Below, in pieces: positions 25,573 to 33,556 of a DNA stretch of 37,051 nucleotides. How positions within the stretch are numbered: position 1 is the stretch's first letter; each line of letters opens with the position of its first letter. The notes below the pieces were generated by a model. That model was not told the DNA's origin and ran no database searches. It saw only the letters and a program-made list of their open reading frames with translations. Both the position numbers and the translations under genes were made by a program. This DNA is from Mycobacterium sp. 1245111.1 (lineage in GTDB: Bacteria; Actinomycetota; Actinomycetes; Mycobacteriales; Mycobacteriaceae), in the NCBI RefSeq assembly GCF_001673405.1, contig NZ_LZLV01000160.1, forward strand, positions 1 through 37,051, in the 5' to 3' direction.

Positions 25573-25602
25573 TTGACTCAGGCAACATTGCGTCCTTAGC
25601 GT
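25573..25602 (+). promoter_or_regulatory. Candidate SigA-type promoter of glnA1
   Basis: TTGACT (25573-25578) and TAGCGT (25597-25602), 18 bases apart, fit -35 and -10 elements. The start would be near 25610, leaving a leader of about 80 bases that ends with AAAGGAGA before the GTG. Confidence 0.45.
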
Positions 25603-25690
25603 CTGACCGGGCTTTCAATTACGGCCACGTAAAGGAAAGCTCATCAGCATCCACAGTGGTTCGAAGCTCGCAGCAAAGGAGAGCGCTTCG

Positions 25691-27127
25691 GTGTCCGAAA
25701 ACACGGCCGATGACATCATCAAACTGGCCAAGGACGAGAACGTCGAATTCGTCGACGTCCGGTTCTGTGACCTGCCAGGCATCATGCAGCACTTCACAAT
25801 TCCGATTTCGTTCTTCGACGAGAGCGTCTTCGAGGACGGTCTGGCTTTCGACGGCTCCTCGATTCGCGGATTCCAGTCGATCCACGAGTCCGACATGTTG
25901 CTGCTCCCCGACCCCGACACGGCGCAGATCGACCTGTTCACGCAGGCCAAGACGCTGAACCTGAACTTCTTCGTGCACGACCCGTTCACCCTCGAGCCGT
26001 ACTCGCGCGACCCGCGCAACATCGCCCGCAAGGCGGAGAACTACCTGAAGAGCACGGGCATCGCCGACACCGCCTACTTCGGCGCCGAGGCCGAGTTCTA
26101 CATCTTCGACTCGGTCAGCTTCGACTCGAACATCAACGGCACCTTCTACGAGGTCGACGCGATCTCCGGCTGGTGGAACACCGGGGAGCCGGCCGAGAAC
26201 GACGGCAGCCCCAACCGCGGCTACAAGGTGCGCCCCAAGGGTGGCTACTTTCCCGTCGCTCCCGTCGACCACTACGTCGACCTGCGCGCCAAGATGCTGC
26301 AAAACTTGATCAAGGCCGGCTTCAGCCTGGAGAAGGGGCACCACGAGGTGGGCACCGGCGGCCAGGCCGAGATTAACTACAAGTTCAACACGTTGCTGCA
26401 CGCCGCCGACGACATGCAGCTGTACAAGTACATCGTCAAGAACACCGCATGGCAGGAGGGCAAGACCGTCACGTTCATGCCCAAGCCGCTGTTCGGTGAC
26501 AACGGCTCGGGTATGCACACCCACCAGTCGCTGTGGAAAGACGGCAGCCCGTTGATGTACGACGAGACCGGGTACGCCGGCCTGTCCGACACCGCCCGCC
26601 ACTACATCGGCGGCCTGCTGCACCACGCGCCGTCGCTGCTGGCGTTCACCAACCCGACGGTCAACTCCTACAAGCGTCTGGTCCCCGGCTTCGAGGCGCC
26701 GATCAATCTGGTCTACAGCCAGCGGAACCGGTCGGCGTGTGTGCGTATCCCGATCACCGGCAGCAACCCCAAGGCCAAGCGTCTCGAGTTCCGTTGCCCC
26801 GACTCGTCGGGCAACCCGTACCTGGCGTTCGCGGCCATGCTGATGGCCGGCCTGGACGGCATCAAGAACAAGATCGAGCCGCAGACGCCGGTCGACAAGG
26901 ACCTCTACGAGCTGCCCCCCGAGGAGGCTGCGAACATCCCGCAGGCTCCGACCCAGTTGTCGGCAGTGATCGACCGCCTGGAAGAGGACCACGAATACCT
27001 CACCGAGGGAGGCGTTTTCACGTCCGACCTGATCGAGACGTGGATCAGCTACAAGCGCGAGAACGAGATCCTGCCGGTCCAAATCCGGCCGCACCCCTAC
27101 GAGTTCGCGCTCTACTACGACGTTTAA
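25691..27127 (+). CDS. glnA1: Glutamine synthetase type I, adenylylatable
   Basis: The 478-residue enzyme makes glutamine from glutamate, ammonia and ATP and works as a dodecamer; in M. tuberculosis it is also exported. Visible motifs are the N-terminal DGSSIRGF, the metal-site EAEFYIF, the GSGMHTHQS ATP-site region and NRSACVRIP. Tyr406 in KDLYELPPEE is the adenylylation target, so the GlnE encoded at right should regulate it. The length equals Rv2220. The start is GTG 25691 with AAAGGAGA upstream. A strong hairpin follows the stop. Confidence 0.98.
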   Translation: MSENTADDIIKLAKDENVEFVDVRFCDLPGIMQHFTIPISFFDESVFEDGLAFDGSSIRGFQSIHESDMLLLPDPDTAQIDLFTQAKTLNLNFFVHDPFTLEPYSRDPRNIARKAENYLKSTGIADTAYFGAEAEFYIFDSVSFDSNINGTFYEVDAISGWWNTGEPAENDGSPNRGYKVRPKGGYFPVAPVDHYVDLRAKMLQNLIKAGFSLEKGHHEVGTGGQAEINYKFNTLLHAADDMQLYKYIVKNTAWQEGKTVTFMPKPLFGDNGSGMHTHQSLWKDGSPLMYDETGYAGLSDTARHYIGGLLHHAPSLLAFTNPTVNSYKRLVPGFEAPINLVYSQRNRSACVRIPITGSNPKAKRLEFRCPDSSGNPYLAFAAMLMAGLDGIKNKIEPQTPVDKDLYELPPEEAANIPQAPTQLSAVIDRLEEDHEYLTEGGVFTSDLIETWISYKRENEILPVQIRPHPYEFALYYDV

Positions 27128-27153
27128 GCAGGCATCTGCCCTACGCGCAACCG

Positions 27154-27183
27154 AGATAGCCCCCGCAACCGCGGGGGCTATCT
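27154..27183 (+). terminator. Strong hairpin after glnA1
   Basis: AGATAGCCCCCGC and GCGGGGGCTATCT form a perfect 13-bp stem with an AACC loop, 27 bp after the glnA1 stop. Few T residues follow, as is common for mycobacterial intrinsic terminators. It marks the end of the conserved glnA1 unit and the start of the inserted region. Confidence 0.8.
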
Positions 27184-27226
27184 TCATCCCGGTCTACGTG
27201 CGGTCGGGGCAATTTATGATGACCAA

Positions 27227-28306
27227 ATGGCGGAGTTGACGCCCGACGACGTGCGTCGGTGGGATGCCGGCGCGGTGCTGAAGGTGTTTCAGGTCGCCAG
27301 TGCGCGTGCGGCGACGTTGCAGACCTTCGGCGAGGACCTGGGTCAGGTGGGCCAGCAGCTCGCGGACTGGGACGGCGAGGCGGGGGCGGCGTTTCAGGCC
27401 AGTCTCGGGCGGGCGCGCACCGACGTGTTGAGCGACGGGCGTGAGTCGAGCCAGGTGGCGGCTGCGGTGTGCGATGCGTGGGAGGACGTGCAGATCACCA
27501 AGGGGATGATGAGCGAGGTCGACCAGACCGCGCAGGGTTTGGGTTTCGTCATCACCCCGGACTGGAAAGTCGACGTGGGTACCGCCGGGCTGCTGATGGG
27601 ATCGACCGAGGCCGGACTAGAGCAGCAGATCCTGCAGGGCCAGCTCGACACCGTGAAGGCCAAGGCCCACACCACCGACCACGAACTGGCCACCGCGATG
27701 CGGGCCGCGGTCGGTGACGCCAAGCTCGACCAAAACGGGCGCGAGATACCACAAACGCCAGCGCCTCCGGACGGGTACCAGCCGGTGACCGCCGATCAGT
27801 TGACCCAGATCGTTCCGGGGTTATCGCCCCAGCGTGCCGCGCAGATCGTCGGGCCGCTGAACGAGGCGATGCGGCAGGGCGGGATGAACACACCGCAACG
27901 GCAAGCCGCGTTCATCTCACAGGTCGCCGAAGAATCCGACCGGTTCAATACCTTCGAGGAATACGCCGACGGCACCGAATACAACGGGCGAACCGACCTC
28001 GGGAACACCCAGCCCGGCGACGGCCCACGGTACAAAGGGCGCGGCGCGATTCAAGTCACCGGCCGCGCAAACTACGCCAGGATGAGCAAAGACTTTGGCG
28101 TCGACTTCGTGAATCATCCCGAGCTGGCGGCCGAGCCGCAGTACGCGTTCAAAACCGCGCTCTGGTACTGGGACACCCACAATGGCAACGCGGTCGCGGA
28201 CACCGGAGACATCGTCAAAATTACCGAGATGGTCAACGGTGGAACTCACGGGTTGGACGTCCGAACACAGTTCTACAACAACGCATTGCGGGTGTTAGCC
28301 CACTGA
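27227..28306 (+). CDS. WXG100-like protein fused to a GH19 (chitinase/endolysin-type) domain
   Basis: The 359-residue protein has no signal peptide. Residues 1-105 are helical, with a WxG-like turn (DWDG, 48-50) in a segment resembling the N-terminal export domains of mycobacterial type VII secretion substrates. A helical spacer follows. Residues about 190-359 resemble GH19 lysozyme/chitinase-type endolysins: QVAEESDRF with probable catalytic Glu236, EEY at 244-246 as the second acidic site, and RYKGRGAIQVTGRANY (268-283). I infer a secreted peptidoglycan hydrolase or effector toxin. A lipoprotein gene follows 14 bp downstream, a possible immunity partner. The ATG has only a weak ribosome site. 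Confidence 0.75.
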   Translation: MAELTPDDVRRWDAGAVLKVFQVASARAATLQTFGEDLGQVGQQLADWDGEAGAAFQASLGRARTDVLSDGRESSQVAAAVCDAWEDVQITKGMMSEVDQTAQGLGFVITPDWKVDVGTAGLLMGSTEAGLEQQILQGQLDTVKAKAHTTDHELATAMRAAVGDAKLDQNGREIPQTPAPPDGYQPVTADQLTQIVPGLSPQRAAQIVGPLNEAMRQGGMNTPQRQAAFISQVAEESDRFNTFEEYADGTEYNGRTDLGNTQPGDGPRYKGRGAIQVTGRANYARMSKDFGVDFVNHPELAAEPQYAFKTALWYWDTHNGNAVADTGDIVKITEMVNGGTHGLDVRTQFYNNALRVLAH

Positions 28307-28320
28307 GGAGAAAACGCTCG

Positions 28321-28806
28321 ATGATCAAATTCGCGTGCGCAGCACCCGTCATCGTGATGGCACTCGTGGGGTGTAGCCCGAGCACACATCCGGCGACGAC
28401 CGCCACGTCAGCGACGGCAGTTCCACCAGCGGCGACGTTGGCGACCGCCGTTCCCGCGGGAGTCGACCACGCCTGCGAACACGCGCAGTTCGCTGCGCAG
28501 CAGTTCACCGGTGACTGGACCGAATCAGGCGAGACGACGGTGACCACGCTCAGCGGCGACGGCTCGCTGAAGTCCGGCGGCCAGTCGGGCAGCTGGAGTT
28601 ACGCACCCTGGGTGTCTACGCCCGGAAAAAACAGCATGCCGACGGGCCAGGAAAGCCAGTGCGTTCTCTGGCTGCACTATCAATCACCCTCGCCACCAAT
28701 GGATTTGGTATATGTCCCGCTCAAAGCGACCGGCACATCACTTGAACTCAGCTTCGTTGGCCGCGGTAACACGTTGACCTGGGTCCGTCCGCAACCCGCG
28801 ACGTAA
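28321..28806 (+). CDS. Small lipoprotein, possible immunity partner
   Basis: This 161-residue protein has a short signal peptide with lipobox LVGC (Cys18), so it should be anchored outside the membrane. A Thr/Ala/Pro-rich linker (19-50) and a domain of about 110 residues follow. That domain has a beta-strand-like pattern (FTGDWTESGETTVTTLSGDG, then SGSWSYAPW and NTLTWVR) that resembles small lipocalin-like barrels. I do not recognise the family. It is in one operon with the GH19 protein: GAGGAG overlapping that gene's stop lies before this ATG. A role in protecting the cell from that hydrolase is inference. Confidence 0.7.
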   Translation: MIKFACAAPVIVMALVGCSPSTHPATTATSATAVPPAATLATAVPAGVDHACEHAQFAAQQFTGDWTESGETTVTTLSGDGSLKSGGQSGSWSYAPWVSTPGKNSMPTGQESQCVLWLHYQSPSPPMDLVYVPLKATGTSLELSFVGRGNTLTWVRPQPAT

Positions 28807-28912
28807 ACGCACCGACTCCTGAGCCCATAGTCGACCTCTGTGTCGATCGGGTATCGTCAGCGATGCTAAGCAAGTGCCCAGCATTCGACGGGCACGGTAT
28901 GGAAGGGATCCG

Positions 28913-30367
28913 ATGGCGCTACAGACAGTTTTGGACGACATCCGTAAGCGACCCGGCTCGGGTGACGTCATTGCGGTCATCAATCCCGCGACCGAGGAGA
29001 CCATCACCGAATTCACCGACTGCGGCCAAGAAGCGGTCAACGAGGCCGTCGCGCGGGCGAAAGCCGCATTCGAATCCGGCGTCTGGTCCCAACTGCCCGG
29101 CCGTGAACGCGCCAAGGTGCTGTGGAAGATCGCGGATCTGATCGATGAACATGCCGACGAGTTCGCCCAACTCGACTCGCTGAACACCGGGATGCCGCTG
29201 CTGCAGGCCACCCTGCAGATGTCGACGTGTTCGGAGTTCTTCCGCTACTACGCGGGCTGGTGTTCCAAGCTCAACGGCGTCGCCTACGACGTGAAGACGG
29301 ACGGCATCGCGACCGACGCCTACGTCAACATGCACGCCTACACGCTCAAAGAACCCTACGGCGTGGTCGGCCTGATCTTCCCGTGGAACGGCCCGATCTT
29401 CAACGCCAGCGCGAAACTCGCACCCGCGCTGGCGGCCGGCTGCAGCCTGCTCGTCAAACCCGCTGAGGAGACACCGCTTTCGGCTCTGCTCCTCGACCGC
29501 TTGATCCACGAGGCCGGTGTGCCCGAGGGCGTCGTGAATTTACTGACCGGCTACGGCCACACCGCGGGTGCCGCGATCACCGCACACCCGGATGTCGAGA
29601 AGGTCGCTTTCACCGGCTCGACCGAGGTCGGCAAGGAGATCGTGCGGGCGTCGGCCGACAACCTCAAAAAGGTCACCCTCGAACTCGGCGGCAAGTCGCC
29701 GGTGCTGATCTTCGACGACGCCGACATGGACAAGACCATCCTGATGGCTTCGCTGGGCATCTTCGTGCACTCCGGTCAGGGCTGTGTCTGCGGGTCGCGG
29801 ATATTCGCCCAGCGCGGCGTGTATGACCGTGTGGTGGAAGGCATTTCGATGATGGCCAACACCTTCAAGCTGGGCGGACCCAGCGAGGAAGGCTGCGTCA
29901 GCGGCCCATTGATCAGCCAGAAGCAGCTGACCCGCGTGATGGGGTTCATCGACGAGGGCAAGTCCGAGGGCGTCGAGGTAGTCACCGGCGGCCACCGCCT
30001 GGACCGCAAGGGCTACTTCGTGCACCCGACCGTGCTGACCAACGTCGACCCCGGGATGCGGCTCTACCGGCAGGAGATCTTCGGCCCGGTGGTCACCATC
30101 CTGCCGTTCGACGACGAGGACGAGGCCATCGCCATGGCCAACGACACCACCTATGGGCTGGCGGCCACCGCCTATACCGAGAACCTCAGCCGCGCCCACC
30201 GGCTCGCCAAGCGCATGCAGGCGGGCAGCGTGCAGGTCAACTGCCAGTTGGTGTTTGACCACGACGTACCGTTCGGTGGCCACAAGCAGTCCGGCTGGGG
30301 GCACGAGTTCGGCAAAGAGGGCATCGACATGTACATGAAGACCAAGTCGGTCTGGATGCAGCTCTAG
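28913..30367 (+). CDS. NAD(P)-dependent aldehyde dehydrogenase
   Basis: The 484-residue enzyme oxidises an aldehyde to the acid. The catalytic set is complete: Asn159 (FPWNGP), Glu257 (LELGGKSP) and the nucleophile Cys291 (HSGQGCVCG), plus the FTGSTEVGKEI cofactor segment (233-243). It resembles the phenylacetaldehyde/betaine aldehyde dehydrogenase group; the substrate cannot be named. The start is ATG 28913, with GGAAGGG five bases upstream; the open frame extends to 28874. A DoxX gene follows 17 bp later. It lies between glnA1 and glnE, which are adjacent in H37Rv. Confidence 0.92.
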   Translation: MALQTVLDDIRKRPGSGDVIAVINPATEETITEFTDCGQEAVNEAVARAKAAFESGVWSQLPGRERAKVLWKIADLIDEHADEFAQLDSLNTGMPLLQATLQMSTCSEFFRYYAGWCSKLNGVAYDVKTDGIATDAYVNMHAYTLKEPYGVVGLIFPWNGPIFNASAKLAPALAAGCSLLVKPAEETPLSALLLDRLIHEAGVPEGVVNLLTGYGHTAGAAITAHPDVEKVAFTGSTEVGKEIVRASADNLKKVTLELGGKSPVLIFDDADMDKTILMASLGIFVHSGQGCVCGSRIFAQRGVYDRVVEGISMMANTFKLGGPSEEGCVSGPLISQKQLTRVMGFIDEGKSEGVEVVTGGHRLDRKGYFVHPTVLTNVDPGMRLYRQEIFGPVVTILPFDDEDEAIAMANDTTYGLAATAYTENLSRAHRLAKRMQAGSVQVNCQLVFDHDVPFGGHKQSGWGHEFGKEGIDMYMKTKSVWMQL

Positions 30368-30372
30368 GCACG

Positions 30373-30378
30373 TATTGT
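30373..30378 (+). promoter_or_regulatory. Candidate -10 hexamer for the doxX-like gene
   Basis: TATTGT ends six bases before the ATG at 30385, and no ribosome site is present. A leaderless mRNA separate from the aldehyde dehydrogenase transcript is possible. Confidence 0.4.
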
Positions 30379-30384
30379 CTGCAC

Positions 30385-30813
30385 ATGGCGCAGAATCTCG
30401 AAGCCCGGCTGAATTCGTCCCTGCCGATCGCCCTGTCCGTGTTTCGAGCCATATTCGGGCTGCTGTTCCTTACCCACGGTTTGTCCGGGGTCATCGGCTG
30501 GCCCGCGGCGGGTCACGTTGCGCCCGTTGGACAGTGGCCGGACTTCTACGCCGCGTGGATCGAACTGGTCACCGGCGCGCTGATCGCCCTCGGGCTGTTC
30601 ACCCGGGCCGCCGCGTTCCTGGCCTCGGGCGAGATGGCGTTCGCCTACTTCACCGCCCACTTGCCGCACGGGTTCTGGCCGATCAACAATCACGGCGAAG
30701 ACGCGGTGATGTTCTGCTTCGCCTTCCTGCTGCTGATCTTCACCGGCGGCGGCGCCTACGCACTGGAGAGCCGAAGCGGCGGATCGCGCCGCCGGATTCG
30801 ACTGCGGCGCTGA
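30385..30813 (+). CDS. DoxX family membrane protein
   Basis: This 142-residue protein has four hydrophobic helices (about 15-36, 51-73, 77-93 and 105-125) and a basic C-terminal tail. The pattern ALSVFRAIFGLLFLTHGLSG, then GLFTRAAAFLASGEMAFAYF, is typical of DoxX/SURF4-like proteins. In M. tuberculosis a DoxX protein joins a membrane oxidoreductase complex with SodA and SseA; that link is not shown here. It probably goes with the preceding dehydrogenase. It is convergent with the epoxide hydrolase, with three bases between stops. Confidence 0.88.
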   Translation: MAQNLEARLNSSLPIALSVFRAIFGLLFLTHGLSGVIGWPAAGHVAPVGQWPDFYAAWIELVTGALIALGLFTRAAAFLASGEMAFAYFTAHLPHGFWPINNHGEDAVMFCFAFLLLIFTGGGAYALESRSGGSRRRIRLRR

Positions 30814-30816
30814 GAC

Positions 30817-31953
30817 TTAACGCAGCGTCGCGAAGAACGCCCGGACGTCGTCGACGTACAGCTGCGGCTGCTCGAAGGCAGCGAAGTGGCCGCCGCGCGG
30901 CATCGTCGTCCAATGCGTGATGTTGTAGGCCGCGTCGCACCAGCTTCGCGGCGTCCGCAGGATTTCCTTCGGGAATGACGCGACGCCGGTCGGCAGGCCC
31001 ACACGGCCGTCGCTGATGAACCTGTTGAAACTCTCCCAGTACAGCCGGGCCGACGATGCCCCGGTTCCTGTGACCCAGTACAGCATCACGTTGTCGAGCA
31101 ATTCGTCACGGGCGAACACCTTTTCGGGATGCCCGTCGCAGTCCGCCCACGCCCAGAACTTCTCGACCACCCACGCCATCTGGCCCACCGGTGAGTCGAC
31201 CAGCCCGTAGCCCAGCGTCTGGGGCCGGGTGGACTGCTGCTTGGAGTAACCGGTGCCCCACTTGCGGTGTTCGGCGTAGGCGGCCAGTGCCCGTTGATCG
31301 TCCTCAGTGAAGTCGCCCGTCCCCTCGACCGGTTTGGCGATCGGCATGTTCAGGTGGATGCCCACGCAACGGCCGCCGTTGCGGCCGATCTGCGTCGTCA
31401 CGGCCGCTCCCCAGTCACCGCCCTGGGCGCCGTACCGGTCGTACCCGAGCCGGCCGACCAGCGTCTCCCACGCCTGGGCGATCTTGCCCACACCCCAACC
31501 GGTGCCGGCTGGCTTACCGGAGAACCCGTAGCCCGGCAGCGACGGGCAGATCACGTGGAAGGCGTCCTCGGCGCGGCCGGATGGCGGGTTGACCAGCGGC
31601 TCGATCACTTTGTGGAACTCCACCACCGAACCCGGCCAGCCGTGGGTGATCAGCAGGGGCAGGGCATCGTCGTGCGGCGAACGCTGGTGGATGAAATGGA
31701 TATCCAGGTCGTCGATTTCGGTCAGGTAGTGGTCGAACCGGTTGAGCGCGGCTTCCCGCGCGCGCCAGTCGTATCCAGTGGCCCAGTAGTCGGCCAGCTC
31801 GCGGGTGTAGCTCAGCGGGATGCCCTGGCTCCAGTCGTCCACGGTCTCGGACTCCGGCCACCGGGTGCGCGCGAGGCGCTGATGCAGATCGTCGAGAACA
31901 GTGGCGGGCACGTCGATGCGGTACGGCCTGATTTCCGGCATAGCATTCATCAT
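30817..31953 (-). CDS. Epoxide hydrolase with EHN domain
   Basis: The 378-residue alpha/beta hydrolase has the N-terminal EHN region of microsomal-type epoxide hydrolases (about 6-110), the HGWPGS oxyanion motif (104-109), the nucleophile Asp180 in GGDWG and the base His356 in RGGHFAAFEQP. It would open epoxides to diols. It lies 12 bp downstream of the luciferase-like gene and is the last gene of a three-gene minus-strand operon. The ATG at 31953 has a weak ribosome site; an ATG at 31941 would also work. The epoxide substrate is unknown. Confidence 0.9.
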   Translation of the reverse strand: MMNAMPEIRPYRIDVPATVLDDLHQRLARTRWPESETVDDWSQGIPLSYTRELADYWATGYDWRAREAALNRFDHYLTEIDDLDIHFIHQRSPHDDALPLLITHGWPGSVVEFHKVIEPLVNPPSGRAEDAFHVICPSLPGYGFSGKPAGTGWGVGKIAQAWETLVGRLGYDRYGAQGGDWGAAVTTQIGRNGGRCVGIHLNMPIAKPVEGTGDFTEDDQRALAAYAEHRKWGTGYSKQQSTRPQTLGYGLVDSPVGQMAWVVEKFWAWADCDGHPEKVFARDELLDNVMLYWVTGTGASSARLYWESFNRFISDGRVGLPTGVASFPKEILRTPRSWCDAAYNITHWTTMPRGGHFAAFEQPQLYVDDVRAFFATLR

Positions 31954-31965
31954 CCAGGCCTGCGC

Positions 31966-32826
31966 TCAGCCGTCGAGGCCGAGGTCCTTACGGAACCGCT
32001 TCAGCCCGTCGATCTTCTGCGGCAGCGTGGCTAGCGGCCCCGCGTAGAACATCCACGGCATGGTCAGAATCCCGGTGATGCCGGCCTCTTCGGCTCGCCG
32101 GTAATCGGCGGTCGTGAACGCGTCGGTCAGGGGCGTGAGAATCGTGAAATCGTGCATCTGCAAACCGTTTTCGGCCCGCAATTCGCGTATCCTGTCGGCG
32201 GCTTTGATGGCCTGGTCGGTGTTGATCAGGTCGCCGATCCAGCCGTCGTAGCGCGCCGCGCGGCGCAGCGCGATCTCGCTGAGCCCGCCGACGTAGATCG
32301 GTATCCGCGGTGGCGTGGGCTGCATCTCGAGCTTTGGCGTCCGGTAGAACTCGCCGTCGAATTCCGTCCAGCCCGGCGACCACAGTGTCTGCATCAGGGC
32401 GAGCATTTCGTCGGTGCGTTTGCCCCGCTTGGCGAAGGGCTGCTCCATCAGATCGAACTCTTCCTCGCACCAGCCGACACCGATACCGAGCTCGACCCGG
32501 CCGTCAGCCAGATATGCAGCCGTGCCAATGGCTTTGGCCGCGGAGTACGGATTGCGCATCGCCGGAATGTAGACCGTGGTGACGAACCGCAGCCGGGTGG
32601 TGACCTGCGCGAGCGAGCCGACCAGGACCCACGGGTCCGGCCATTCGGTGAACGGCTGCCAGCGGCGCTCGCCGTCCTTGGTGTACGGGTACGGGGTCTT
32701 CAGCGTTTCCAGGTTGACGATGTGATCGGGAATCGCCATGCCGTCGTAGCCGAGATCGTCGGCCACCTTGGCAACCTCGACGATTTCTTTGGTGTCCAGG
32801 AACGCGCTGCTGACGTAGAACTTCAT
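31966..32826 (-). CDS. LLM class F420-dependent oxidoreductase
   Basis: This 286-residue TIM-barrel protein belongs to the luciferase-like monooxygenase family; mycobacterial members of this subtype generally use coenzyme F420. Visible segments are DLGYDGMAIPDHI near the N-terminus, GTAAYLADGRVELGIGVGWCEEEF in the middle and IPIYVGGLSE. I place the start at ATG 32826 (MKFYVSSAFLD), which overlaps the thioesterase stop as ATGA and so suggests coupling. The open frame extends 15 bases further. The substrate is unknown; neighbours suggest breakdown of an unusual lipid or foreign compound, which is inference. Confidence 0.88.
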   Translation of the reverse strand: MKFYVSSAFLDTKEIVEVAKVADDLGYDGMAIPDHIVNLETLKTPYPYTKDGERRWQPFTEWPDPWVLVGSLAQVTTRLRFVTTVYIPAMRNPYSAAKAIGTAAYLADGRVELGIGVGWCEEEFDLMEQPFAKRGKRTDEMLALMQTLWSPGWTEFDGEFYRTPKLEMQPTPPRIPIYVGGLSEIALRRAARYDGWIGDLINTDQAIKAADRIRELRAENGLQMHDFTILTPLTDAFTTADYRRAEEAGITGILTMPWMFYAGPLATLPQKIDGLKRFRKDLGLDG

Positions 32827-33458
32827 TCGTCCCGCGCCCAAGACGGCGTGATGAAAATCCCCTCCGCTTCCACGGTGACCCCGTCGGCGTCGGAAAGGTG
32901 GCCGGAGACAAAGGATTTGACGCCTTCCGTGCGCTCGACAGCGGCGTCGGCGCGCAGCCTGCCCAACGGCGTGCCGCGGACGAAGCGCAGCGTGAGGGTG
33001 CCGGTGAACAGCGGCTTGGTCAGGCCCGCACTGGCCGCCTCACCGAGGACATGGTCGAGCACCAGGGCGCAGACTCCGCCGTGCACCCACCCCGGCGGGC
33101 CTTCATAGGCGGAGTTGAGCGTGAACTCGCTCCAGCAGGAGGCGGCATCGTCGCCGTGCTGGATGGTCAGCGGCGGTGCGATCGCGTTGCGCAAACCGAT
33201 CACCGCGTTGCCCCACACGACGGGCCGTCCCCCGACCAGGTGGCGCACGACCCGGGCCTCGTCACGCTGCCGGCTGCGCAAGGCGTCGGTCGCCGACCGG
33301 ATCGTGGCCCGGACAGCCTCGATGGATTCCGGCTCGGCCTCGGTCTTCAACGCCGCTTCGATCAGCTCGCGCACGTCCTGCGACAGCGGGCCGTAGATCG
33401 CCGCGAGCCGATCGTGTTCGTCGGCGCTCATCACCTCGTATTGGATCTTCGCGTCCAA
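32823..33458 (-). CDS. PaaI-like hotdog-fold thioesterase
   Basis: The 211-residue protein has a helical N-terminal half and a C-terminal hotdog domain with the PaaI/4HBT signature PGWVHGGVCALVLDHVLGEAA (HGG at 126-128, Asp135). Such enzymes cleave acyl-CoA thioesters. It is the first gene of the minus-strand operon with the F420-type oxidoreductase and the epoxide hydrolase. The ATG at 33458 has GGGAGG upstream. glnE ends 98 bp upstream on the same strand. Confidence 0.85.
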   Translation of the reverse strand: MDAKIQYEVMSADEHDRLAAIYGPLSQDVRELIEAALKTEAEPESIEAVRATIRSATDALRSRQRDEARVVRHLVGGRPVVWGNAVIGLRNAIAPPLTIQHGDDAASCWSEFTLNSAYEGPPGWVHGGVCALVLDHVLGEAASAGLTKPLFTGTLTLRFVRGTPLGRLRADAAVERTEGVKSFVSGHLSDADGVTVEAEGIFITPSWARDE

Positions 33459-33556
33459 GCCCGACCTCCCGGCGCTCGTGGCGGGCCTTCGTCAGCAGCC
33501 GACCGTTGCCTCTTTACTAACACCGAAGGCCGGCACGTACCGCGACCGGGGCGGGC

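Noticed and set aside
28863..28912. An ATG at 28863 just after a TATCGT hexamer, as start of a separate protein before the aldehyde dehydrogenase
   Set aside because: That frame lies over the dehydrogenase in another phase and has no protein-like content; the hexamer may simply be a promoter for the dehydrogenase.
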